A stretch of 64,000 bases of DNA from Turbatrix aceti (lineage: Eukaryota; Nematoda; Chromadorea; Rhabditida; Panagrolaimidae), in the NCBI GenBank assembly GCA_963969345.1, contig OZ017768.1, forward strand, positions 4,364,718 through 4,428,717, read 5' to 3'. Shown in pieces: positions 21,040 to 33,284 of the stretch. How positions within the stretch are numbered: the stretch's first letter is position 1; each line of letters starts with the position of its first letter. A model generated the notes under the pieces. It did not search any database. It was not told the DNA's origin and saw nothing but the letters and a program-made list of their open reading frames with translations. The translations under genes and the position numbers were made by a program.

Positions 21040-24000
21040 TTACTGTACCGGTGAGCGAGATGGGGAGCGGGACCTATTTCGTTGCGGAGAACGAGACTGA
21101 GAATTCGGCGAACGATATCGTCGAGTTCGGCCGCGATCGGTAGGCGAGCGGCGACGGTCGCGACGGCTGTTGTAGGTAGGCGAACGCGAGCCACCGGCGG
21201 GACTGCGTGACCGGGATCGAATTCTTCGGGGTGAACGTGTTCGACGGCGTCTGGGACTAAAAAAAATAATATAATGAAAGGGTCTCATTAGGCCCGAAAT
21301 ACAAACTTTTCAGGTAAAAAACGTTGGAAACCGTAAAATCAATCGTTACTGCCAAGTTTGTTTTACGATCAAAAATACTGGGTTTTTTGAACTTTTGGTG
21401 CATTTCTTACAACGAATTTGTCACACTGTCTATTTTTTCGCTTTGACAACAAAAGCAAGCCGGATAACATTTTTTAGGAAAACATGGCGCGTACCGTAAA
21501 ATTCATCGTAACTCTTCAATGGCAGTTATTTACGATGCGCTTTTTTGGTTCATTTCTTACAACGAATTTCCAAAAAAACCAACCTATAATCCTCGCTGTA
21601 ATCCGATCTCGATAGAGAACCCGTCGATCTGTCCCCTCCACGGCCTCTTCCTCCTCGACCAAATCTCGAGCCAGGAGCCGGTGGACGCATTCCATTGAAG
21701 CCGCCGGACGGCGGTAGACTGCTGAGATCGTGGATATTGCAGCACGCTTTGCCAAATCGGCACGCTCCGCGTAGGAAGAACGAGCATACGGTCTGCGAGG
21801 GTGGGCGCATCGGCGGTCCTCCTCTGAATGGCGCCGGAATGCGGGGCCGGAGGGGAGGCTGTCCTCCGTGGATGTCGTAGGGCACCATTACGATTTCATT
21901 TGGCGCTCCGGGACCCGTGGGAATCGGCACCGGGGCAGGAGGCTGCGATGGGGCTGCGGTGTTTTTGAGCAGCACTGTGAGCCCGCCCCGAGAGTTGATT
22001 TTCTCCATGAGCGAGCTTGGATCGATGACTGCCGGACCACTGCTGCTGCCGGCAGCGGCACCACCGCTGTGGAGGCTGGGCGAACCCTCAGAATGGGGCG
22101 GGGCCAGGCGCGGGGTCGGGAGCAGAGTATGCCGTGTCGGGAGGCCAACAGAGTGAATATCCACGTTGTTTACGACCACTACCTCGTCCACAGGTACGTC
22201 GGCATCTTCAACATCCACGACGTCGCCCCCGCTTCTGACCACGACGTTGGAAGAAGTCGGAAAAGTGGCAACCGGGGGCGCAGACGCAGTAATCGGAGCT
22301 TCCGGCTCCGGCGAAGCAGGTGTCCAGTTGTCCGAGTGGTTTTCCTTGTTGTTCTCGACACCCCTTGGCCCTTGGATTTCTTGGGGGACAGTCTCGATGG
22401 GCTCCTCGTCGGTAGCCGCGGCCTCCATGTCCTGGTCGTCCTCGGCAGCGTCTTCTTCGTCGCTTTCTTCGAGTTCTTCCAGCGGGATGGGGGTGATTTC
22501 TTCAGCCACGACTGTAAACGCCGATGTAGAGGGGGTGACCTCGGCCGGGCTACGGTAGCAGACGTTGTCTCCGGCAAAGTAGCAGAGGTTGTTGCCGGAT
22601 GATTCGTAGTCGATTTGTTCCTTGTGCGCGTCGTAGGTCGTCATGTCGACCTTTATGACAGGTGAAAACACCCACTAAAAGTCAAATTGTATTTTTCCAT
22701 TTTTTCTGGTCGTTATCAGGGTTGGGCGAACGTTCGTATTTGTTTGCGAAGAACTTTTGTTTTTTTTCTGTTCGTGTTCGTTCGCGAACAAAGTTTAAAT
22801 TGCCGAATAGATAAAACAAACAAAAATTAGAGTAAAATTAGGTAACGGTGCCAAAGAAAATGGAAAATAACATTCTGCAACTTTCGCCACGAAAATATAA
22901 AGAAGTACTGTTTTCCAAAACGAAAAAACGTAGATTACCAATTTTTTCGTTTTTCCACTCGAGAGGAACAAAATTTCGCACAATTCATAAAAAAAATCAG
23001 TTACATGTTTGTTTGTGTTCGTTCGCAAACAAAACCAAAAAAACAGCTGTTCGCCGATTCAAACTCCACTTACCTCAGGATTGATGGCTTCTGCGACGAC
23101 AGGTTCCACGACCGGAGCACTGACGACGACGTCGTCTTCTTCTTCGTCATTCACTTTGCGCAGGAAAGCCTTGCCTTCCATCTGCGAGTCTTCAGCCGCA
23201 TTGTGAGCCATAGCGTTGCCCTTGACGAGCAGCGGGATCTCCTTGATGGCCACCAGCTGCAGGCCCTTGTCATCGGCAAAGTGTATGCGTTTGCGCTCTC
23301 CAGGCTTCGGAATGCGGGCTGGATCGGGGCCCAGAGGGTCGAGGAAGGGCGAGGGCTGAGAGGGGCCCGACATCGATCCCGAACGGGAGGCTCCGACAAG
23401 CTGGGGTAAAGGCGGGGGCCTTCGGGGCTTCTGGACGACCGGAGAAGCGGTCGAAGACGATAGCGCGGCTCCGAATGCATCGGATACTTCAGCGCGGGCT
23501 AAAAACAAGAAAAAACGATTGAAATTACTGCAAATATTAAAAAAAGGGTAACAAACGTTTGACAGCGGCTGAAGCGAAGGTGGCAGCTCCACCCGAGCGG
23601 GGCAGAGGAATCGGACGCGAGGGAAGGCCGACCAATGATTTCTTGTTCGTCGTAGGAGCCGGATCGTCGTCGTTGTCGAAGCCTACAACGGATAACTGTC
23701 ATACACGGGTTTTACTGTTGTTTTGCATCTTAAAATGTCCAATTCGGTGAAATCGACGTCAATTGTGTTCCCAGGGCTTTCAAAAAAATAAAATTCAAAA
23801 AACTACGGGCATAATTTCTCACCTGCCCTACGGGGGGGCTAAAAAGGCACGAAATTCAGAATCCGATGAAACGGAACCCCGAAGTTTACAGAACCCTTAA
23901 AAAGCAAAATACGATAATTGAATCGTTGTAAAAAATGTGTCAAAGGTCACAGAACCGAATGGGTCGTCCCGGATTAATTTTTCAAAGGTCAGGAAAATCT

Positions 24001-27000
24001 CCTGTCTATACAAAAGCTCCTGGTAGCACTGGATCTTGGCGCAAAATCCGGAGGGGTCGCCGAGCGACATTTGCCCCCTTTTTGAACCCTTGTGCGTGTT
24101 GTGCTTTAAACGCCGGGGATGAATGGATGAGCGACGTGCAACACAACACGTTCCGGCAATCGGCCATTTTTCGTCGTGGACGTCGTCGTTTAACGAGATT
24201 GGCTTGGCGTTTGTCTTTTGTGTGCTTTCGTTTTCGCCATTATAATTAATATATACACCGACCGTTTCCCTTTCGTCTTTTCCCCTACAGACTTTTTCCC
24301 CTTTCCCTCGATTTAAATACGACCAGCGTCACCGATTCTGTTACAGAATCTTGCACTTTGTTGACGTCGAAACCAATCAGACAGAAAGTAGAACAAATGA
24401 GTCAAATGATTACCTGAAAAACATCCCGGATTAATCCGCGTTCTTTTATTACAAAAGTTATAAGACTTACCTAGTGATCTGAACTTTGTATCTTTCGTGC
24501 GAGCGGTCTTGATTCTCGGCTTGAGACGAGCCGTGCTGCTTTCAGCCGGAGCGTCTCCCGACGCCGATGCGGGAGCGATTCTTCCATTCGGCGCCCCAGA
24601 ACTCGAAGAAAAAGCCGAAGACGTCGCCGAAGACGCTGCTGGTCGCCGGATGGCCGCTGTCGCCGACGATGAAGCGGGCACCTTGCTGGGAGGCGAGTTG
24701 CTACCGGTAGCGGTCCCCGTACGCTTTCTTTCTTTCATTTCGACCTTCGCTTTCCACTTGTCAACGACCTCCTGGGCGTATTTGCAGTTCACTAAATAAT
24801 TTGTCTTGCATTATATTTTTTATTTTGAGAAAATAATTTTTTTTCAGCAAACAGTGCCATCAATGACGTCGTTTTCAAGTCGTTTCATTACGCACAAATC
24901 TTCGAACAAAACCCGTTCGTTTCCCCGTCGAACGAACAAACAACACACGTCTGTCTCAAAAACGTGCGTGCACAGTTGCAATTTTCTCTTTTTTTTTTGT
25001 GAAAAAATCCCTATTTTTTTCCACCGGAAAACTGCAATTGTTTTGTATGGCAACAATACATCACCTTTCCATGAGCCAATGTTTTGACAACAAAAAACTC
25101 AGGATATGAGGTGGTAGTGCCCTTCCGACACGGGTCATGGTCTCAGCCAAACAGCCTTGCAAAACTTACTTCCGTAACTCGAATTCCGAGCAATCTTGTT
25201 GATTATCTTTCCAACTTGTGCATTCTTCAGCAAATCCAGTTCCACAGGTGCCTGCAAGGAAATTCGTTGGTTAATAATCGCCATAGTTGACATTTTTCTA
25301 TATATTTTTTCTTTGCAAATTCATTTTTTTTTGTCACTCCTAAGGCCAAAGTTAAAACCCTGCAATGTATTATGCAGAGTGAATAAAGCAACTATAAAAA
25401 AAGCAACTTTACTGAAGGCAATGTTTAAAAAAACAATTACAGCCGTCGTCATTAAAAAGAACTTGGACCACCGGGGCATGCAAAAAAAAGATAGAGAAAG
25501 GGGAGAGAAAGGAAAAAGCAGCTTGGCCTTACTCCAACAACGCTTACGCCGATTATCCGCATAAAACCCGGCATTTCTTGCCTGAGGCCATTTTTTCCGC
25601 GTACCGTGTCCCCAAAAAACCCGCAAAAAAAGTGCAGCCATAATCGTTGAACCCAGTGTTAAATAAATATAAATCCCCAATAACCCAACCCAGCGCGTCG
25701 CATATTTTTTTGAACAAACTTAAAACTTACATGCCAACACTGAGCAATGAGAGTCGTGAGCCGTTTGTTGCCATCAGGAGTGACGGTGTCTTTGAGTTTC
25801 ATTGCTTCTTGGATCCAAAATTGCATCTGTGTCATGCCTTCGAGGGTTCCGAGACGTTCGATGGCTTTCATCTGTTGAGCATTTGTATGGTCAAGTTCCC
25901 TAAAAAAATACATATTTGAAAAAAAAAAATGATTGATTTCCAACCAAATTATGCACATATTTGTCCCATCTCATCTGCACTGTGTAACCTAATCTTGCTT
26001 GAATTTGGTCCTTTTTACCCCCCTCCAAATTGTTCGTCCAGTTATGGCACCACCCAGAAATGGTCCACTGCACATCCCCTCAGTGGCAACGATGCCAGCC
26101 TCTTTTCAGTCTACCGTGACCACCGCCACAGACAGAGCCAAGCCACGTGCAGGTCCATCACCGCGGCGATGAGCCGTTCAGCGAGCGACCTGACAGTCGA
26201 GCCAAAACAACCCAACCCAGGCCCGGGTGAGCCAAGTCCATGCCAACTTTCGTCTTTTCTTTCTTTTGAGGGTGGAAAAAAAATGACGCACAAAAAAAAA
26301 AGAAATTGGAAATTGGGTTGCACGTACGTATGCCAATTTCATACTATTTTACACTACTTATCCTGCGTGCACGTTTTCTTTATTGTCCCGCTATTTGTTG
26401 GTACAACAAAAGTGCCACGCGCTTTGTGCACATTCCAGAAAATCTCGAACAAAAAAATTATTCACCTCCAAAAAATCCGTGGATTTCTAAAATAAATTTG
26501 TGCAGTATCCAAACATTTTTTTGTACAAAAGAAAATTAATGTGACGTGCTTCCTCTTTTTTTTCCTTCATTTTTTCGGGGGTTCAAAACAAAAAAAATTT
26601 GCCAGAGTCCGGGAAGTCTGTTCAATTGAGTCATTCATTCACTGCTCCAATTAATTTTTTTTGTGTGCGTTTAAAAAAAACTTACAAAAACTGCTCGCAC
26701 AGTGATTGCGGCTTTTTGGCTTTTGACGTCGTCGTTGTCGTCGCTGCCGTCGTCGATGACGACGAAGCAGTTCCAGTTTTCCGTGATGCCGTCGCAGTTG
26801 TGTTCGAAAACTGAGACGGTGCGACTTCCATTTTATCGACAGGGGACTCGCCCTCATCGTAGTCATCAATAGCCTCGTCTTCTAATCCGTTCACGGTCTT
26901 CGGCCTCGTTTCCAACTTAAATTCGATTTCGTTGTTGTCCTGAAAAGAAAAAGAAAAAAAATGAAATGATTCATAACGGGTGTCGCTTTCACCCGCCAGA

Positions 27001-27306
27001 CACTTCCCGAATGGAATCCAATGACAAAAACAGGAATTACACCCCTTGTTTGTTTGTCGTTGTCGATTCCCCTTCAAAAAACAACTAAATGAATTGCAAA
27101 AAAATTAAATTACGCAGTATTCCATTTTTTTAAAAGAACGGCAGGCTCAAATATTTATTTCATCACTTTGTTTATCCAGAAAGTCCAAACCACTTAATTA
27201 TCCCTCCCCGGATGCCCTTTTTAACAAAAATGTAACTTACGTCAATCTCGCCGTATCCGTAGTGCGAAGGCGAAGCATACGACGATGGATCGGCTGAAGA
27301 CATCAT
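21040..27306 (-). CDS. PPP1R10: PNUTS, PP1 nuclear targeting subunit
   Basis: Scaffold that targets protein phosphatase 1 to chromatin and the Pol II machinery. Nine exons on minus (27241-27306, 26686-26939, 25731-25899, 25170-25251, 24471-24791, 23557-23682, 23074-23498, 21584-22674, 21040-21256) are all phase-consistent; 916 residues (human 940). The TFIIS N-terminal-type domain is at about 107-210 (AIERLGTLEGMTQMQFWIQE, APVELDLLKNAQVGKIINKI, AQEVVDKWKAKVE). A PP1-docking RVxF-type motif, KRIHF, is at about 410-414, the position expected from human PNUTS. A long acidic Ser/Pro region follows, then Gly/Arg/Pro-rich sequence. A CX7CX5CX3H zinc finger is at about 778-797 (CSFFLRGACRFGKACCNIH). 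The last exon adds an unusual 72-residue RS/SR-rich tail. Exon 23557-23682 ends at a GTTTGT donor. The start has two consecutive ATGs. Confidence 0.91.
21285..21575. repeat. CGTAA/TTACG element family D, copy 3 (inside PNUTS intron)
   Basis: Occupies nearly the whole intron 21257-21583. AGGCCCGAAATACAAACTTT, then GTAAAATCAATCGTTACTGC, TTTACGATCAAAAATACTGG and GCATTTCTTACAACGAATTT, followed by a second diverged unit from about 21455. Confidence 0.75.
22716..23051. repeat. TTCG/CGAA element family B, copy 3 (PNUTS intron)
   Basis: Left end GGGTTGGGCGAACGTTCG, right end AAAACAGCTGTTCGCCGATTC, with GTTCGTTCGCGAACAAAG-type words near both ends. It fills the intron 22675-23073. Confidence 0.75.
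23683..24470. other. Long PNUTS intron without recognised element
   Basis: 788-nt intron between PNUTS exons 24471-24791 and 23557-23682. It has a mixed composition and no supported coding exon; family A, B and D signatures were not seen. Confidence 0.45.
25900..26685. other. Long PNUTS intron without recognised element
   Basis: 786-nt intron between exons 26686-26939 and 25731-25899. T-rich, with no open frame that joins neighbouring exons in phase. Confidence 0.45.
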
Positions 27307-28464
27307 TGGAATGCAGGATGCACCTACAAGAAGAGACGAATGATTAACAAATACAAAGAGTTGTTTTTTTCTTTCTTTTTTCTTTTCTTCCCTTCCAGAA
27401 TTTTGTCAGAATCTCAAATGAGTCTCAAACATTTGCATTTCTTTGACTATTTATGCCTTTGTTACATTGTTCTATGCTTAACTTCGCGCTCCACACACAC
27501 ACACTCTCGTCATTCGTGACACAACAAGTAATTACTTACTTGCATTTCTTTCTTTCATTCGGGAACGTTGCAAAATGCCAAGTTTTGCTGCATTCCCTCC
27601 GTTAAGGTCAAAAAAAAATCATTTCTTGGTGAAAAGGTCTATAAAAGGTGCCAAAGTTCGAGTGAATTAATACCAAAAATGTGTTTTGTTTTCTGTCTCG
27701 TACATACATCTTATGTCATTTTCTCCCTCCCCTAATTAAAAAAACGAGTCGAGTCGCCAAATACTTTTGAGCCCATTTTCCCATTAAAAAGTAGAAAACG
27801 AAACCAAAATTTATTTTTCTTAAAATTTTAAACCCCAAAGTTCTGAGAATGACAAAAAAAAGAAGCGTGTGTTTTTGACATCTAAATTAAATACGTACAT
27901 CACCCTGGACGCCCCCGGAGCTAAAAAAACAACAAAACTGATCACTCAATTCAAATCGAACTCTGCATTCAATTTTTTTTATATTAATTTTGTACCTAAA
28001 ATGCCCGCAATGGATAGATGAATGCGAAAACACTTCCCAAGTCCAGTCCTTTCTCGTTCGCGTAATTTTTTTTTCTCTCCTTCATTTTTTCCCGAGAGTC
28101 GCGGTCGCTGGTTTGTTTCTTCAACAACTCCGGCAACGGATAAAGCTCTTTTTTACGGCCCCCATTATGCCAAATTTCGTCAGCCTATTTCTTTCAGTCG
28201 TTACATATAAAACATAGTAGCGGTATAAAAAAGAAAAAGAATAAGCAAAGAAGACTGTGGTACGTATACCGCCCGCCCCTCTTGGCCTACACCACCATCT
28301 ACAGCAGCAGCAGCAATAACACATACGCATCTCGCATCGCATCGCTCAGGGCCAACTGTCTACCGCACATGCCACGAGTCCTCCGTAGCCGTGTTGTGCT
28401 GTTGCCGACTTTTGCATCATCGACGCCGTCGTCGTCAGCTTTATCCTAAACATCAGTGGACTCG
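27307..28464. promoter_or_regulatory. Divergent region between PNUTS and channel gene
   Basis: 1.16 kb separating two divergently transcribed genes. Acceptor-like sites sit 17 nt upstream of the PNUTS ATG (27324-27326) and 8 nt upstream of the channel ATG (ends 28456). It contains short CA-type and CAG-type simple repeats (ACACACACACAC near 27492, CAGCAGCAGCAG near 28303). Promoter activity is inferred from position only. Confidence 0.4.
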
Positions 28465-30779
28465 ATGATTGGTGTCGTATACCGGTTATCTTCTTTATCA
28501 CAAGTCATGATTGTATCCTACCTCGCCCGATTGATACTTCTCCTACCCGAAATTACGACCGCCGAAGCCAATAAACTCGCTTCTATCGCTGAATCTATGG
28601 GCTCAGAATACACTCCTACACCCCTGGAGAAGCTCGTTGTCCCGACTGCGCCCTTCCCAACCGACGAAGATGCCGCAACCGGCGCGGCAGACGAAGTCGA
28701 TCCCTTCTCCGCGATGCGAGATTTCAGTCGACCCCGGACGAGTGGCAAACACGCTTCCGACAACCATCGACGTGCCAAGGCCAATGAACATGTCCAGAAG
28801 CAGCCGCATATTACCTCCGTGTACGAGCAGACCCCACCTTGCATTCCGGTAAACGAAACACTGCGTAAAAACCTTATTCAAGTACGAATCATCCATTTTT
28901 TGGCCATAATTAAACCCTAGTTTAGAACTTATTCAACTCCGAAACATACGACAAAAACAATCTGCCATCCTCAAATTCGACATCCGTAATTGTGGAACTC
29001 ACTGTGCAAAGCATTACTGAAATCAGTGAATTCTCGAGCAGTTTCAAGGCCGATGTATGGTTCAGCCAAATATGGCATGACCCTAGGCTGGATTTCACGA
29101 GCTACAACTATTGCCTATCCAATATTTCCTTGTCATCACATAAACTACAACAACTCTGGACTCCTAATGTCTGGTAAGTCGGTCAAAATAGTAACAAATA
29201 GTCCATCAACCACTCTACCCATAAAAGCCATCACGCAACACGACAATTGTTACACGAGTTACAAAAAAATGAGTGAGACGAGTACCCGGAAGTCATTCAT
29301 AACTTAGGGGCCAAAGGTTTTGGGGTTTTTGACGTTCACAAAAAAAATGTATGTATTATCGTCATTTTGATAATTCTGTTCCTGTTTCAGTTTCGTGAAC
29401 AGCAAAAAAGTTGAAATACACTCTTCGCCGTATCAAAACATCCTGTTGCTCATTTTCCCTAACGGAACTGTTTGGCTGAATTTTCGCGTAAATCTCCAGG
29501 GTCCGTGTCGACTAGACCTCACATATTTTCCCATGGACACGCAATCGTGCAATTTAATCTTCGAAGTATGTTACAACGTTCAATTCAAAGGACTGACTAA
29601 TTAACGCACAATCTGACTGACTTTCAGAGTTACTCGTATAACACTGCGGAAGTTCGAATAGTTTGGCGGGAATGGGATGCAGTATCCATTCCAGATCCAA
29701 ATGCTAAGAAATTGCCGGATTTCGAGCTCGTTAGATTTAACCATAAAAAAGATACACTGTTGTATACTGCGGGTTTATGGGACCAACTCGAAGTTGTCTT
29801 TGTTTTTCGTCGCTTATACGGTTACTACGTTCTACAGGTAAAAAATGTTTTACAATCGTTGTAAGACAATTTAAACTGAACTTTTTTAGGCATACATGCC
29901 GACTTATTTATCAGTTTTCATATCGTGGATTGCGTTTTGGATAGACACAAAAGCACTGCCAGCTAGGATAACACTGGGCGTCAGTTCGCTCATGGCACTG
30001 ACTTTCCAGTTTGGCAATATCGTCAAAAATCTTCCTAGGTTTGGTCTTAAGCAAACATTCTACCTATTATACCCTCGGGTAAATATTTCAGAGTAAGCTA
30101 CGTAAAAGCGCTTGATATCTGGATGTTTGGTTGCTGTGCTGCTATTTTCTTTTCTCTCGTTGAGGTAGGTCAAAAATATTGTTTTTGACATATCAGAGAA
30201 GATTTCTATACATTTTACTGTTTCTGTGCTGTTCTGGATTCAAAATACTACAAACCCAATATTTCAGCTCGCAGTCGTTGGTTTTGTGGACAAAGTTGAA
30301 GCAAAGAGGCGCAGAGTGAATCGAATGAAGGAGCAACTAATGATGCGGTCGGACAGTGAACAACAGTGGCTATCAAGAATGTCATTCCATCGAAATAGCC
30401 AGAATGCGAACCACAACCACGACACTAAACTAGGTAATTGATGGCCACGCGCAAAGAATAAAAAATAGCTTGTTTAAAAAAAACCCCAAAATTAGTCGAA
30501 ATTACAGGAAACGACAGTACGACGAACATCAAAAACCAAGTAGTCGAACCGCCGACCAGGTTAAGTATGAACAAGCTAAAATCCTCGACAATGAGCCGGG
30601 TAAATGGCGAACGCATCGATGAGGTAACTTTTTTTTTCATAAAACTTTTATTAGCCTAAAGTGCAAAAAAAAATGTTCAATTTCAGGCATCAGCAAAGCT
30701 CTTTCCATTGATTTTCATGGCATTCAACGTGTTTTACTGGTTCTACTACATCGGAATGAGCGGCACCGAACCTAAGTAA
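28465..30779 (+). CDS. Cys-loop ligand-gated chloride-type channel subunit
   Basis: Plasma-membrane pentameric ligand-gated ion channel subunit. Nine exons: 28465-28881, 28926-29173, 29391-29565, 29628-29837, 29890-30038, 30092-30164, 30268-30433, 30508-30623, 30687-30779; all phases agree, 548 residues. A hydrophobic N-terminal segment (about 15-35) fits a signal peptide. The ligand-binding domain has the diagnostic Cys-loop [15 protein letters not shown] at about 261-275. M1 [14 protein letters not shown]2 [19 protein letters not shown]3 [20 protein letters not shown], and M4 [19 protein letters not shown] just before the stop. PAR before M2 is the usual mark of anion selectivity, and [13 protein letters not shown] resembles the GABA/glycine-receptor-like (GGR/LGC) group. 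Oddity: about 100 extra hydrophilic residues precede the conserved part of the ligand-binding domain. The ligand cannot be deduced. Confidence 0.95.
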
Positions 30780-31515
30780 ATTTGTTCAAAAATTCATACT
30801 TACCTGTATGCAAGAGAACTCAAATATCAACAGTTAGTGAAAAAAAGGCAAAAAGCCTAGCGTTGTTCGTTCACCCGAATCAACGCCAAAAATTAATTGC
30901 GGGTTGTTTGTCTTGATAAAATCCTGAAATGAAATAAAAATTGAAAATCACGTATACGTACAACAATAATGCGCGCACGCACACATTCACGAATGAGGGA
31001 AGACACGGACAGGCAAAAAACAACAACATTCAATTTGAAATTTACCGCAAAAACAGATGACACCTCGCTTCACACTCAGGTGGGAATATCTCGCTGGTCA
31101 AAGTTCATCCGAGCAATGACACATCAAATTTAGCAAATTCGAATTGCATGTGACAAAAAGAATGCAAAACACCACGTGTTTTACCAGAAAAAACCAGTCT
31201 TACGGGCTCTTCAAAGCCGTTTTCCACTGACGCTAACGTCTGTATCGTGTTTGATGTTACGTCATTTCATGTTATGCATCAAGAATCGAAGAATCCCGGA
31301 TCGAACGGCAACAAATTGAGCCGATAAAGCATTTCGATTGCTCGATAATATCGACGCACGTCCAATTGTCGTCGCTGTCACGCAACCGACTCTGTAGTTA
31401 CTTCAACCGTAAAAATTTTCGCTACGGAATTTTCGATGCGCACGCGCAACAAATAATAGCATAGTGCAACGTGCGAAATTCCGCCAACTCGAAAGTTAAC
31501 GCATTCTCAAACTTG
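30780..31515. other. Intergenic between channel and CHID1 genes
   Basis: About 740 bp in a head-to-tail pair on plus. No repeat family or exon recognised; it should contain the channel 3' UTR and the CHID1-like promoter. Confidence 0.45.
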
Positions 31516-33284
31516 ATGAAGGTTTTGAAGATCGTTGTGTTCCTCGCCTGCTTCGGCGCTGCTTTCAGCGTCCTCTCGAAGTCAGATAAGGAAGCAAAGC
31601 AGACCAGGCAGAAGGCAAAGCCTAAAAAGTCGTCCGAGACCGTCAGAAAACAATTTGAACGCGACGTGAGTATTTCAGTCTTTTTTAGGGCGTGGAATTG
31701 AATTATTTTTGATTTTTGTAGGATGATACGAAGAAGCAACTTCTGGCGGTCGAAGCAGAGCTGCAGAATGAGCGACCGATCAACAAGCTGCCTTCCGTGC
31801 TGGGATTCGTGACTCCCGTAAGTTTTTTTTTGTTAGAGTTTTGATGTTACGATAGGACTAAATTTGCAGTGGAACAGCGTGGGTTACGATGTGGCAAAGT
31901 TTGCGGCGAAGAAGTTTACTCATATTTCGCCTGTTTGGCTGCAGATTAATGAGGCGGTAGTCGATGAGTTGCCTACCTGTACTGTTGCTGGCACGCATGA
32001 CATTGATCACGGTGGGTTTTTATGTCATCAGCGATACAAATTTGGGCCTAGGCCGACCTAAAAGCCCGGTTTGGGCTAAAAATGGGCATATAAATGAAAA
32101 ATTAGTTCAAAAGACAATAATTTTACATTTTTTTGAATCTATCGTATTTTTAGTACTTTTTATACAAAAAAACTTGTTATATGACGAAAAAATATATTAA
32201 AACGAAAGTTCGACCCAATATTTGTCCCTGAAGGCCAACAAATCCTTTCAAACGCCTTCATTTTTTCAGGATGGGTTGCCGACGTCCGCAAAAATAACCC
32301 CAACGTGCTGATCGTGCCCCGTGTCTTGTTTGACCGCTGGCAGCCGGGACTCGAGAGTCTCTTCTTCACACAGGGTCACTCTCAACGCTGCGCGATGGCT
32401 CTCGTCGAATTCCTCCAACGAAACGACTTTGACGGCGCCGTTCTCGAGATCTGGCTTCAAATGCGGGCTTTGGCGCGGGAAACCGAGGAAAGCTACCTGA
32501 TCGAGGTCATCACCGACTTTGCCAGCGAATTCCAGCGCGCTGGTTTGCAGCTGGTTATCCCCATTCACCTGCCTTTGGAGATGTCGTGAGTTTTTTTCTT
32601 TTTTCCTTTGAAACTGTCAAAAACGGGGGGTGTTTAGGGGAAGTCCGACGAACATCATTAGCGACTACGCCATTGTCGAACTCACGAGAGTCGTGGATTA
32701 TATCCTGCTCATGGGCTACGATTTCCGCAGCCCGCCGCCGAATCCCATCGGGCCCGTTCCCTGGCTGCGTCTGAACCTTGATTACATCACTTCCGGTCTC
32801 GAAGCGATTCCCGGTGCGCTGGAAAAGCTCATGTTGAGCATCAGCTATTACGGTTACAAGTTTGATCCCAAGCCCACACCCCAGACGATGCGGGACTTCC
32901 TCGCGACGCTCAAAGCCAATCCCTCGCTGGTCGTCGAATGGGATACGTTTTCCTTCGAAAACCTGCTTAGAAGGTGAGTTAGTCATTGATTGCTTGCTGC
33001 GTTATCGGCGGCGGCTTTATTTGGATAAGCGCTGGCTTGTCTTGTCGGACATGCACGCGATCGTGTTTATGTTTACGACGATTGACGCCTGCCGCGCCCA
33101 AAACAGGGAATACGAATGCGTCATGATCTCTCTTTCCTCGTTTTACAGGTCGGGTGGCATACACGGTTATTTGCCGACGGTTCGCAGCATTCGCGAACGA
33201 ATCAGCCTTGCCGAAAGCTACAACATTGGCCTCGCGATCTGGGAACTCGGACAGGGCCGAAATGATTTTACCATGGCTATCTAA
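31516..33284 (+). CDS. CHID1: Chitinase domain-containing protein 1 (CHID1/SI-CLP-like)
   Basis: Secreted or lysosomal glycoside hydrolase 18-fold protein; the vertebrate family member binds saccharides and lacks clear chitinase activity. Exons: 31516-31665, 31722-31817, 31870-32011, 32270-32585, 32638-32973 and 33149-33284; 391 residues (human 393). A signal peptide MKVLKIVVFLACFGAAFS starts at the chosen ATG; an in-frame ATG farther upstream would bury it. Family blocks: LPSVLGFVTPWNSVGYDVAK, FTHISPVWLQI, VLIVPRVLF, FDGAVLEIW (where the catalytic DxxDxDxE of true chitinases would be), LLMGYDF, ISYYGYKFD and the C-terminal LAIWELGQG. The acid residue pattern FDGAVLEIW keeps a Glu, as in vertebrate CHID1. 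The 258-nt intron 32012-32269 carries AGGCC-type repeat words. Confidence 0.94.

Noticed and set aside
21868..22602. A 244-codon plus-strand open frame
   Set aside because: It is antisense to the PNUTS exon 21584-22674, which has matching splice sites, phase and a CCCH finger. The opposite frame has no recognisable product.
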